Assembly: GCF_030684675.1 (NCBI RefSeq)
Contig: NZ_JAUXXZ010000005.1
Coordinates: 1 to 51,915 of the forward strand
Length of the DNA stretch: 51,915 bases
Direction of reading: 5' to 3'
From: Daejeonella sp.
Lineage (GTDB): Bacteria; Bacteroidota; Bacteroidia; Sphingobacteriales; Sphingobacteriaceae
Below the pieces are notes generated by a model. The model was given only the letters and a program-made list of their open reading frames with translations. It had not been told where the DNA came from and did not search any database. Below are positions 9,075 to 16,539 of the stretch, piece after piece. Position 1 is the stretch's first letter; every line of letters starts with the position of its first letter. The position numbers and the translations under genes were made by a program.

Positions 9075-9290
9075 CACTTTTTTTCCTCCGCCCAAGGCGG
9101 ATGGTGCGGTAGAGACAAGCCAAGCCTCAGTACTGACTTTCGAAGCAGTCCCGAACTTTCGGGACAGCGGCGGGGTTTATTCGCTGTTTGTATATTGTTA
9201 ATTAAGGTACTCATGGTCTCGTCGTTCCTCCTCGGCATGGTCCTTTTTTCCTGGAGAAAAAGGACTAGGCCCCCGCGACCATGAGCGGTA
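9075..9290 (+). repeat. Structured non-coding region with nested hairpins
   Basis: Several strong inverted repeats follow one another: TCCGCC-CAA-GGCGGA near 9089, CCCGAA-CTT-TCGGG near 9150, and a large stem in which ACTCATGGTC (about 9210) pairs with GACCATGAG (about 9280). A TCCTTTTT/AAAAAGGA hairpin is nested inside the last stem. No gene is seen between 8985 and 9480. It could be a repeat element or an RNA; only one copy is in the window. Confidence 0.5.
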
Positions 9291-9480
9291 TTAGTTCGGT
9301 TGATTCTTGATGACATCCCGTTTACATCTGATAAATAACATGAAAATATCTGTGGGCATTCAGTAAACCGATAATGGAGCACAAAGCATAAGAATTGAGC
9401 AAATAAAAAATAAATATTATGCTTGCATAGTAATTGATTTGAAGGATAATACTTATTTTTACGTATTAACCTATAACCAT

Positions 9481-10782
9481 ATGGTTCTACAAATCCTTTT
9501 TCTGATTATTGCAGCAGCAGCTATCGCACTTTTCAGTCTGAATGTGCGCAAGATCATCCGGAATATTAATCTGGGCAGACCTCTTGATCGTTCTGACCGG
9601 CCATCCGAGCGTCTGGCTATCATGCTGAAGGTCGCTTTCGGTCAGTCGAAAATGGCTAAACGTCCGGTAGCTTTTGTCCTGCATCTCTTTGTTTACATCG
9701 GCTTTGTAATTATAAATCTCGAGGTACTCGAGATCATCATCGATGGGCTTTTTGGCACACACCGCATTTTTGCAGAACCCCTGGGCGGACTTTACAATGT
9801 TTTGATCGCCTCTTTCGAAGTACTGGCAACATTGGTTTTGATCGGGGTCATCGTTTTCTTCGCACGAAGGAATATTGTTCATATCAAACGTTTTAGTGGC
9901 ACAGAAATGGGCACATGGCCCCGGTCAGATGCAAACATTATCCTGATCGTGGAGGTTTTGCTGATGAGTGCATTTTTAACCATGAATGCGGCAGATTATA
10001 AACTTCAGCAATTAGGTACTTTGCATTATATCAGTGCCGGATCCTTTCCTGTCAGCAGTTTTCTTGTTCCACTCCTGCCCGATTCAGAAACGGCATTGAT
10101 TGCTATTGAACGATCCTGCTGGTGGTTCCATATCATCGGAATTTTTGCCTTTTTGAACTACCTGCCCTATTCCAAGCATTTCCATATCATTCTGGCTTTC
10201 CCGAATACTTATTTTTCGAATCTGAAGCCTAAGGGTGAATTCACGAATATGGCATCGGTCAGCAATGAGGTTAAAGCAATGCTGGATCCGACGTATACTC
10301 CTGAGCCGGTACCTGAAGGCGGGCGTTTCGGTGCAAAAGATATCGGCGACCTGAGCTGGAAAAATTTAATGGATGCTTATACCTGTACCGAATGCGGAAG
10401 GTGTACCTCAGTTTGCCCGGCGAATATCACAGGAAAGCTGCTTTCTCCGCGCAAGATTATGATGGATACCCGCGATCGGATGGAAGAAATGGGAAAAAAT
10501 ATCGATAAGCACGGCAAGGATCATCAGGATGGTAAATTCTTATTGGATAGCTATATTTCGAGAGAAGAAATCTGGGCCTGTACCACCTGCAATGCCTGTA
10601 CTGATGCCTGTCCGGTAAATATTGACCCACTATCCATTATCGTTGAATTAAGAAGATTTGCCGTGATGGAAGAATCACAGGCTCCGGCGAGTATCAATGC
10701 CATGTTCGGAAATGTAGAGAATAATGGTGCGCCATGGAAATATGCGGCGGTGGATAGGTTGAATTGGGTGGAAAATGATTAG
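9481..10782 (+). CDS. Membrane Fe-S oxidoreductase with two [4Fe-4S] motifs (HdrD/GlpC-like)
   Basis: A 433-residue protein when begun at the ATG at 9481 (MVLQILFLII). A TTG 14 codons upstream is possible but less likely. The N-terminal 260 residues hold about five membrane segments of the NarI/heme-b type. A cytoplasmic ferredoxin-like domain follows with two complete motifs, CTECGRCTSVCP and CTTCNACTDACP, each CxxCxxCxxxCP. The next gene supplies a CCG-domain protein, so together they resemble a heterodisulfide-reductase-like quinone-linked electron transfer complex. The true electron donor and acceptor are not evident. Confidence 0.9.
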   Translation: MVLQILFLIIAAAAIALFSLNVRKIIRNINLGRPLDRSDRPSERLAIMLKVAFGQSKMAKRPVAFVLHLFVYIGFVIINLEVLEIIIDGLFGTHRIFAEPLGGLYNVLIASFEVLATLVLIGVIVFFARRNIVHIKRFSGTEMGTWPRSDANIILIVEVLLMSAFLTMNAADYKLQQLGTLHYISAGSFPVSSFLVPLLPDSETALIAIERSCWWFHIIGIFAFLNYLPYSKHFHIILAFPNTYFSNLKPKGEFTNMASVSNEVKAMLDPTYTPEPVPEGGRFGAKDIGDLSWKNLMDAYTCTECGRCTSVCPANITGKLLSPRKIMMDTRDRMEEMGKNIDKHGKDHQDGKFLLDSYISREEIWACTTCNACTDACPVNIDPLSIIVELRRFAVMEESQAPASINAMFGNVENNGAPWKYAAVDRLNWVEND

Positions 10783-10785
10783 ACA

Positions 10786-10963
10786 ATTTGTTGATTTGTC
10801 AATTTGTCAATTGATTAAAATGTAATCAGAATAAGTTGATATTAATATTAAACGACCGAATCATGATTTTAATAACAATTTCCTCTTATTCTCGACTGCA
10901 TTGACAAATAGACAAATCGAATAATTGACAAATCAAATAATCGAATAATCGACAAATTATTAC
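10786..10963. repeat. AT-rich inverted repeat cluster inside the Fe-S operon
   Basis: The left half carries TTTGTCAATTTGTCAATTGA-type units. The right half carries the reverse complement, repeated GACAAAT and AATAATCGA units. The two Fe-S genes are 183 bp apart and this low-complexity array fills almost all of it, so a long imperfect hairpin could form in the operon message. Confidence 0.6.
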
Positions 10964-10965
10964 AT

Positions 10966-11757
10966 ATGGACAAACTAACAGTTCCAACAATGGCCGAATT
11001 GGCTGCAAAGGGTGAAAGTCCGGAGATCTTATTCTGGGTTGGATGTGCAGGAAGCTTTGATGAACGGGCACAGAAGATCACACGTGATATCTGCAAAATC
11101 TTGCAACATGTAGGAATTAAATTTGCGGTTCTTGGTACTGAAGAAAGCTGCACCGGAGATCCGGCAAAACGTGCGGGAAATGAATTTCTTTTTCAGATGC
11201 AGGCGATGAGCAATATCCAGGTGTTGGATGGATATAATATCAAAAAGATAGTAACAGGCTGTCCGCATTGTTTTAACACCCTGAGAAATGAATACCCTGG
11301 ATTGGGCGGCAATTATGAGGTGATCCACCATTCTCAACTTATACAACAACTGATTGATGAAAGCAAATTGAAAGCCGAAGGAGGAGAGTCGTTCAAAGGA
11401 AAAAAAATCACCTTCCACGACCCCTGCTATCTGGGCAGAGCCAATAATGTATATGAGGCTCCCCGAAAGGCTCTTGAAATTCTGGATGCCGATCTGGTAG
11501 AAATGAAACGCTGTAAATCAAACGGACTCTGCTGCGGTGCCGGTGGTGCTCAAATGTTTAAAGAACCAGAAAAAGGGAAAAAAGATATCAATATTGAACG
11601 AATCGACGAAGCATTGGCGCTGAATCCTAATATAGTGGCATCCTCCTGCCCTTTTTGCATGACTATGCTGAGTGATGGGGTAAAGAACTATAATAAAGAG
11701 CAGGAAGTCAAAGTGCTGGATATTGCCGAAATTACCGCAAGAGCAAACGGGCTTTAA
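10966..11757 (+). CDS. (Fe-S)-binding protein with two CCG (cysteine-rich) domains
   Basis: A 263-residue soluble protein with the duplicated cysteine-rich CCG architecture of HdrB, GlpC and LutA. The first domain carries WVGCAGSFDERAQK and then TGCPHCFNTLRNEYP. The second carries FHDPCYLGRANNVYEAPR, then LCCGAGGAQMF, and ends with SSCPFCMTML. Such domains bind non-cubane Fe-S clusters and perform disulfide- or quinone-linked reduction. It follows the membrane Fe-S gene on the same strand and should be the catalytic partner. No FAD subunit is present nearby, so the substrate is open. Confidence 0.9.
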   Translation: MDKLTVPTMAELAAKGESPEILFWVGCAGSFDERAQKITRDICKILQHVGIKFAVLGTEESCTGDPAKRAGNEFLFQMQAMSNIQVLDGYNIKKIVTGCPHCFNTLRNEYPGLGGNYEVIHHSQLIQQLIDESKLKAEGGESFKGKKITFHDPCYLGRANNVYEAPRKALEILDADLVEMKRCKSNGLCCGAGGAQMFKEPEKGKKDINIERIDEALALNPNIVASSCPFCMTMLSDGVKNYNKEQEVKVLDIAEITARANGL

Positions 11758-11775
11758 ACTTCGGATATAATAAAA

Positions 11776-11803
11776 AAGGTACTTTCAATCACGAAAGTAC
11801 CTT
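11776..11803 (-). terminator. Hairpin terminator (AAGGTACTTTC stem)
   Basis: A perfect 11-bp stem, AAGGTACTTTC (11776-11786) with GAAAGTACCTT (11793-11803) and a 6-base loop. On the minus strand it is followed by a run of T, so it should end the transcript of the 11958-12464 gene. On the plus strand it lies 18 bp after the CCG gene and may serve both. Confidence 0.85.
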
Positions 11804-11957
11804 CCAATTAATAAAAGTTAACCAATCCAATCCTTAATAATCGCTTTTTAAGGTATTAAATCTGATTAGAGTTTAAAGCAAACGAATTTACAGTTCCCCA
11901 ACCAGAATAGAAATACCTATAAAGGGGTATAATTCAAAAATAATTTCAGGGTTTCCC

Positions 11958-12464
11958 TCACTTATTCCGGTCCAGGAGCCGCTTTATTTCGAGCAGATCA
12001 TTATGGAGGGCTGCAAGATCTTCAGCCTCAACACTGCTCAATGGAAGGCGAAAATGGGTAGCCATCGAATCAACATTACCACTGCGATCATTAAATGTTT
12101 GCACAATTATATCATCTTCCTGCGTTTGAATTGACAGATCTCCTGATGAGGTGTTCCCGAGGTAATCAATGGCTTTGATGCGCATCAGATTGAAAGAATA
12201 ATATTCCTGCTTACCATTAGTATAGGTCCGGCGGTATCTCAGAAAACCTTCTTCGTTCAAAAGCAACTCAAATTGCCTGATCTTTATGGATTCTGATTCA
12301 GCATTATGGAGGGTGTTTAGTTTTACCTGAGTACGTAGTGCAAGTTGATGCAGCTCTTCGTCAGCTCCTGCGGTGGCACTGCCAAAAACCATGAACAATC
12401 CTGCAAGAATAAGGGGAAGATAAACCCTCTTTAAACTACTTTTAAACCCAGTAAACATGAACAA
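11958..12464 (-). CDS. Exported hypothetical protein
   Basis: A 168-residue protein. Basic residues followed by a hydrophobic run at residues 14-33 (LPLILAGLFMVFGSATAGA) read as a signal peptide, with a possible AGA-D cleavage site. The mature part starts with a helical stretch, continues as beta strands (FLRYRRTYTNGKQEYYSFNL), and ends with a second helix rich in Leu, Glu and Lys. I do not recognise the family. It is flanked by its own hairpin terminators on both sides and so appears to be a single transcription unit. Confidence 0.6.
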   Translation of the reverse strand: MFMFTGFKSSLKRVYLPLILAGLFMVFGSATAGADEELHQLALRTQVKLNTLHNAESESIKIRQFELLLNEEGFLRYRRTYTNGKQEYYSFNLMRIKAIDYLGNTSSGDLSIQTQEDDIIVQTFNDRSGNVDSMATHFRLPLSSVEAEDLAALHNDLLEIKRLLDRNK

Positions 12465-12491
12465 GAAAGCAAATTCATGTTTAAATTAAAA

Positions 12492-12527
12492 AGAAATGCC
12501 GGATTTTAAGAAAAATCCGGCATTTCT
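12492..12527 (-). terminator. Hairpin terminator, 16-bp perfect stem
   Basis: AGAAATGCCGGATTTT (12492-12507) pairs perfectly with AAAATCCGGCATTTCT (12512-12527) over a 4-base loop. A T-rich run follows on the minus strand. It lies 15 bp after the stop of the outer-membrane protein gene. Confidence 0.9.
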
Positions 12528-12542
12528 ATGAATAAAAACTGA

Positions 12543-13298
12543 TTAGAAGCGGATTCCAAGGCATAAACCGGCTCTCAAACCGGCCCATGGACCTTTGATA
12601 TCTAATCTGGCACCATTGGCATCAACCGTTGTTGTAGTTTCTGCAAATGGAATTTCAAGATTCTGCAGTTCGTTTCTTAACTCTGTTTGTTCCTGTGCAT
12701 TCAGTGTTTTTTTACCGTCCAGCAATCCATTTGAAGAACCATATTGTGGTCCAAGCATCCACCAGTCGAGATATACTTTTCCTCCCAGCTTCCATTGCGC
12801 ACCTAGTAATAAACCACCAGTAAAGGTATTCAGTTTTCCACTGAGAGGCATAGTTTGATTCACGCCATTGACATCAAATTCAAATGGCATTTCTGCTGTA
12901 TAACTGCTGATACGGGCAAATGGAGCAAGATAAAAACCTCGCATAGCCTGTTTTCCCATGTAAAATCGAATTTCAGGTGTGAATGCCACGTTCCCGGTTT
13001 TAAAATTATCCAGTTGTCTGTCAGCTTCAGGATCATCTATTGCATTGGAAATTGCATTACGCATTGGAAGGCCTCCCTTTGGCATAATACGGATCCCCAA
13101 TCCGGCAGTTACTTTCCGGCCTATCTTATACTCATAGGCAAGAGAGAAATTTCGCAATGGTAATGAAAGAAGATTCAATTTTAGAATACTGTTTCCGGAA
13201 TCTGTACCTACATTCCTGCTTTCCACTGAATCTTTATCCTGTGAAAAGGCGGAGGAAGCACCAATTAGGACTGCGAGCAAAAAAAATAATTTTTTCAT
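12543..13298 (-). CDS. Outer-membrane beta-barrel-like hypothetical protein
   Basis: A 251-residue protein with a typical signal peptide (MKKLFFLLAVLIGASSAFSQ, cleavage after FSQ). The mature chain alternates polar and hydrophobic residues in strands separated by Gly/Asn turns (FSLAYEYKIGRKVTAGLGIRI; VAFTPEIRFYMG; FYLAPFARISSY; GLLLGAQWKLGGKVYLDWWM) and ends in LGIRF, an aromatic C-terminal residue typical of outer-membrane barrels. Eight to ten strands are likely. Ligand and role are unknown. It is a single gene with a strong terminator. Confidence 0.75.
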   Translation of the reverse strand: MKKLFFLLAVLIGASSAFSQDKDSVESRNVGTDSGNSILKLNLLSLPLRNFSLAYEYKIGRKVTAGLGIRIMPKGGLPMRNAISNAIDDPEADRQLDNFKTGNVAFTPEIRFYMGKQAMRGFYLAPFARISSYTAEMPFEFDVNGVNQTMPLSGKLNTFTGGLLLGAQWKLGGKVYLDWWMLGPQYGSSNGLLDGKKTLNAQEQTELRNELQNLEIPFAETTTTVDANGARLDIKGPWAGLRAGLCLGIRF

Positions 13299-13501
13299 AA
13301 TTTGCTTTTTTTGTGAGCGTTTATATTTTACTGTATAAAAATAAGGACATAAATTGAATTTAAAAACGATTTGAAATCAGTTCCCGAAAATATCTAATCA
13401 GCATTTGAAAGTAAATACCTGAAATTGGGTATTTTGATCATGATTTTGTAAACCTGCAAGATAAAGGTCTGTGGTATACCACGAATTCGTAATTTTACAG
13501 T

Positions 13502-13975
13502 ATGAATATTTCAGAAAATTCCAGGGTTTGGATATATCAGTCCGACCGTCCCTTCACAAATGAGGAAGAGCAGGCGATACAGAAGATATTGAACGATTTT
13601 ACTACAGAATGGCAGGCACACGGACATGCGCTGGCTGCACTGGCTGAGATCTATCATCATCAGTTTATCGCGCTTTCGGTTGATGAGCAAATTGCAGGTG
13701 CTACCGGATGTAGCATTGACAAATCAGTTCATCTGATGAAAGAACTGGAATCTAAATTCAACATCAATCTGTTCGACCGTTTCAGAATGGCGTACAAATC
13801 AGGCGAAGACATTATCAATTGCAGCCGGGAAGAGTTTGAAGAGCGGATCAAAAAGGGAATTGTGGATGGTAAGACTTTGGTTTTCAATAATCTGATTAGT
13901 CGCCGGAAAGAGCTGGAAACCTCATGGAATATCCCATTGGCGGATAGCTGGCATGCTAAGGTATTTTCTTTTTGA
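13502..13975 (+). CDS. Conserved Bacteroidota protein (family often mislabelled 'ABC transporter ATPase')
   Basis: A 157-residue cytosolic protein. I recognise the pattern: an N-terminal SRVWIYQSDRPFT-like start, a central GCSIDKSVHLMKELE and INLFDRF. It belongs to a small family found across Bacteroidota. Databases often call it an ABC transporter ATPase, but no Walker motif is present and that name is wrong. Function unknown. An AT-rich TAATTTTA box sits 5 bases before the ATG, so the message may have little or no leader. Confidence 0.75.
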   Translation: MNISENSRVWIYQSDRPFTNEEEQAIQKILNDFTTEWQAHGHALAALAEIYHHQFIALSVDEQIAGATGCSIDKSVHLMKELESKFNINLFDRFRMAYKSGEDIINCSREEFEERIKKGIVDGKTLVFNNLISRRKELETSWNIPLADSWHAKVFSF

Positions 13976-14012
13976 ACCAGGAGTCAAGAACCAGGAGCCA
14001 AGACATCAGGTG
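13976..14012 (+). repeat. Low-complexity intergenic repeat (CCAGGAGYCAAGA units)
   Basis: The unit ACCAGGAGTCAAG is followed at once by ACCAGGAGCCAAG. The same words occur reverse-complemented at 21628-21655 and 46122-46152. There is no coding value. Confidence 0.7.
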
Positions 14013-14104
14013 CTTCATTTGAAATTTAGTACCCTTTACTGGCACCAGATAACTGATAACAGATAACGGGATCTAGAAGTTCAGGGCAGGCAAAGATTCA
14101 ATCT

Positions 14105-14791
14105 TTAGAAGGGCAATTTCTTCAAACCCCGCATATTCCTCAAAATCAATCCCTGCTTATAATAAACAAATCGGGTTGGCCTTGCAGGACTCCAGCGCAA
14201 AGGGTTGGGTAATACCGCAACAAGTAGAGCTGCCTGTGACTTACTCATGCTGCTTGCTGATTTCCCCCAGTAATTCTGTACAGCAGCTTCTGCACCGTAA
14301 ATACCATCACCCATTTCGATCACATTCAGATAAACTTCCAGAATGCGCTCTTTGCCCCATAATAGTTCAATGAGAACGGTAAAATACGCTTCAAAGGCTT
14401 TACGGATATAAGATTTTCCGGGCCAAAGAAAAACATTTTTAGCTGTCTGCTGACTGATCGTGCTACCTCCCCTGATTCTTTTACCCTTTTTATTTTTCTC
14501 AAATGCGGTCTCCATCGCCTTGAAATCAAATCCTTTGTGATTCAGAAAATTAACATCTTCACCGGCAATGGCTGCTCTCTTCAAATTAGTTGAAATATCT
14601 TCTATACGTATCCAGGATTTATCAATTTTCAGGTCTTTACCATCAATCTTACGTTCAATAGCACGCTGCAACATTAGAAAAGTAAGAGGTGGGTTGATGA
14701 ACCGGTAGCTGAGTACCCATACTAATGAGATAGCAAGGAACCAAAAGATCGCTTTTTGAATTAGACCAATGATTATTTTGAAAGTATTCAA
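14105..14791 (-). CDS. mtgA: Monofunctional peptidoglycan glycosyltransferase
   Basis: A 228-residue membrane-anchored enzyme: one N-terminal hydrophobic segment (residues 5-28), then the GT51 domain. The catalytic glutamate lies in AAIAGEDVNFLNHKGFD (Glu78). The conserved RGGSTISQQTAKNVFLWP block and the ERILEVYLNVIEMGDGIYGAEAA helix complete the active cleft. It polymerises lipid II into glycan strands at the inner membrane. It lacks a transpeptidase domain, hence monofunctional. The length is normal for MtgA. Confidence 0.95.
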   Translation of the reverse strand: MNTFKIIIGLIQKAIFWFLAISLVWVLSYRFINPPLTFLMLQRAIERKIDGKDLKIDKSWIRIEDISTNLKRAAIAGEDVNFLNHKGFDFKAMETAFEKNKKGKRIRGGSTISQQTAKNVFLWPGKSYIRKAFEAYFTVLIELLWGKERILEVYLNVIEMGDGIYGAEAAVQNYWGKSASSMSKSQAALLVAVLPNPLRWSPARPTRFVYYKQGLILRNMRGLKKLPF

Positions 14792-14837
14792 GTTTTAAAA
14801 TACAGGAGATTATATTTCTAAATTATCATTAAAAAAA

Positions 14838-14865
14838 ATTGCCTTCTGAAAATTCAGAAGGCAAT
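14838..14865 (-). terminator. Terminator of the rpsF-rpsR-rplI operon
   Basis: ATTGCCTTCTGAA (14838-14850) pairs with TTCAGAAGGCAAT (14853-14865), a 13-bp stem. On the minus strand it is followed by eight T. It lies 53 bp after the rplI stop. Confidence 0.92.
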
Positions 14866-14918
14866 AAAAATATAATTTTTTCCTGATTTCTTTCCGCAAT
14901 TAAAACGGAAAAAGGAAA

Positions 14919-15362
14919 TTACTCAGCAATAACTTCAAAAGGCACTTTAACTTTAACCTCTTTGTGCAGGTTAAGGTTTGCAGTATACTCACCTACAAAT
15001 TTAGGCTCAATATCGAAAGTGATGCGACGACGGTCAACGTCAAAGCCTTCTTTCTTCAAAGCATCTGCAATCTGGATCGTGTTAACAGATCCGAAGATCT
15101 TACCACTTTCACCAGCTTTTGCACCAATAGAAAGTTTAACACCTTCTAGTCTGGCAGCAATTGCATCTGCATCCTTTTTGATTTTATCCTGCTTAAAAGC
15201 AGCTTGCTTCAAATTTTCAGCCAATACTTTTTTTGCTGACTCAGTCGCCAGTGTGGCATAACCCTTTGGAATAAGGTAGTTACGTCCAAAACCCGGCTTC
15301 ACATTCACAACATCATCTTTCTCTCCGAGATTCTTGATGTCTTGTTTTAAAATTAGTTCCAT
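14919..15362 (-). CDS. rplI: 50S ribosomal protein L9
   Basis: A 147-residue L9 of normal length. The N-terminal rRNA-binding domain has the signature GEKDDVVNVKPGFGRNYLIPKGYA. A charged connecting helix (residues about 45-75) and a C-terminal domain (FGSVNTIQIADALKK) follow, as in the dumbbell-shaped family. It is the last gene of the S6-S18-L9 operon, 16 bp after rpsR. Confidence 0.98.
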   Translation of the reverse strand: MELILKQDIKNLGEKDDVVNVKPGFGRNYLIPKGYATLATESAKKVLAENLKQAAFKQDKIKKDADAIAARLEGVKLSIGAKAGESGKIFGSVNTIQIADALKKEGFDVDRRRITFDIEPKFVGEYTANLNLHKEVKVKVPFEVIAE

Positions 15363-15378
15363 TTCGCTTATCTCCCTC

Positions 15379-15642
15379 TTATTTTAATGAATCAGTAACA
15401 TAAGGTAATAAACCGATATGACGCGCACGCTTAACAGCCTGAGCTACTTTACGCTGAAATTTCAGTGAAGTTCCGGTCAAACGACGTGGTAAAACCTTAC
15501 CCTGATCATTGATGAACTTTAACAAAAAGTTTGCGTCTTTGTAATCGATGTATTTAATACCGTTCTTTCTGAAACGGCAATATTTTTTACGGCTCTCGTC
15601 AACCTTTGGAGCGGTAACGTATTGGATTGTATCTTTTGCCAT
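15379..15642 (-). CDS. rpsR: 30S ribosomal protein S18
   Basis: An 87-residue protein with the S18 core: [51 protein letters not shown], including the conserved R-R-x-T-G and QR-x-V-x-x-A-I/V-K-R-A-R elements. It binds S6 in the 30S platform. The start overlaps the rpsF stop by one base (TAATG), so the two are probably translationally coupled. Confidence 0.98.
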   Translation of the reverse strand: MAKDTIQYVTAPKVDESRKKYCRFRKNGIKYIDYKDANFLLKFINDQGKVLPRRLTGTSLKFQRKVAQAVKRARHIGLLPYVTDSLK

Positions 15643-16010
15643 TATTTCGCTACCTCCTCAGTTTTAGTTTCCTTGTTTTTGTTGAAAGCTCCGCTACGCT
15701 TCTTCTCACTGAAAGCAAGTGCATGCTTATCCAGAGATACAGTCAGAAAACGCATAATGCGTTCGTCGCGCTTGTATTCAACTTCAAGTTTGTTAATAAA
15801 CTCACCCGGAGCTTTGAATGTAGTTAGGTGATAGTATCCTGTTGTCTTCTTTTGAATCGGATACGCTAGTTTTTTCAAACCCCAATTGTCTTCATGGACA
15901 ATTTCGGCTCCGTTATCAGTCATAAGCTTGTTGAATTTGGTTAATACCTCTTTCACTGCTTCTTCAGATAACAACGGGGTCAGAATGATCACTGTTTCGT
16001 ACTGTTGCAT
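15642..16010 (-). CDS. rpsF: 30S ribosomal protein S6
   Basis: A 122-residue S6. I start it at the ATG at 16010 ([19 protein letters not shown]), which matches the family N-terminus. The longer frame upstream runs through the leader hairpin and promoter and is not translated. The ferredoxin-like S6 fold is evident ([24 protein letters not shown]). It is the first gene of the S6-S18-L9 operon. Confidence 0.97.
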   Translation of the reverse strand: MQQYETVIILTPLLSEEAVKEVLTKFNKLMTDNGAEIVHEDNWGLKKLAYPIQKKTTGYYHLTTFKAPGEFINKLEVEYKRDERIMRFLTVSLDKHALAFSEKKRSGAFNKNKETKTEEVAK

Positions 16011-16044
16011 TGTTGCTATTTGTTTTTTTAATTTATTAAACTCC

Positions 16045-16065
16045 AAACCCTGTAAATCAGGGTTT
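16045..16065 (-). promoter_or_regulatory. Leader hairpin of the rpsF operon
   Basis: An 8-bp perfect stem (AAACCCTG with CAGGGTTT, 5-base loop) lies in the transcribed leader, 35 bp before the rpsF ATG. The position fits the known habit of S6:S18 to bind their own mRNA leader. Whether it contains that binding site is inference. Confidence 0.5.
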
Positions 16066-16076
16066 AAAGCGGGTTG

Positions 16077-16107
16077 CAAAAATAGACATAATTTTCTATT
16101 TATCAAA
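16077..16107 (-). promoter_or_regulatory. rpsF operon promoter (Bacteroidota type)
   Basis: On the minus strand TTTG (16107-16104) is followed after 19 bases by TATTTTTG (16084-16077), a full match to the -33 / -7 (TAnnTTTG) consensus at ideal spacing. Transcription would begin near 16070. Confidence 0.8.
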
Positions 16108-16539
16108 TGGTTTTAAGAGATTCCGATAAGAAAACATGGAGGGTTCCAATTCCTAATAATAAGGAGATCCAAATTTCTAAGAAAATTAAGAAAATGGCCT
16201 GAGAAAGGTAAAAAGAGTTAATAGCCCTGAGAACTACCTTGTATTACTTCTTATTACATAAGCAATAAACCCAACGGTAAATTTTATAAAATTATTAAAT
16301 GATTTCATATTTATATTCTTGCTCAAATATCCGACATAACCAAATATGGTGCCATACCCAATATCGGGTATTTTTTTAAAAGGAATCAAGGCCGGAATAA
16401 TCACAGGCGACCTTTAGATCTATAAACACTGATTCAATATAATGAAGAACTTCGGTTAAGTTTTTTTTGGACTGAAACTGTGAAGAAAAAACTTGATCTA
16501 AGTTTGGTTTAACCCATTCCTCTTTCTAATTTAGTCCCG
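16108..16539. other. Spacer between divergent rpsF and dnaX
   Basis: 432 bp with no gene. It contains a terminator-like hairpin at 16354-16377 (ATACCC, 6-base loop, GGGTAT, then T-run on the plus strand) with no gene upstream to serve, and the dnaX promoter at its end. Confidence 0.6.
16503..16534 (+). promoter_or_regulatory. Probable dnaX promoter
   Basis: TTTG (16503-16506), 20 bases, then TAATTTAG (16527-16534), one mismatch to TAnnTTTG. The -7 box ends only 5 bases before the dnaX ATG, so the transcript would be essentially leaderless. Confidence 0.55.

Noticed and set aside
13502..13975. ABC transporter ATPase (usual database label)
   Set aside because: No Walker A, signature or Walker B motif is present in the 157 residues.
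13976..14012. CRISPR array
   Set aside because: The repeated words are short and directly adjacent, with no spacers of regular length and no cas genes.
16354..16377. Terminator for a gene upstream of dnaX
   Set aside because: No plus-strand gene precedes it in this spacer. It may be a relic or chance hairpin.
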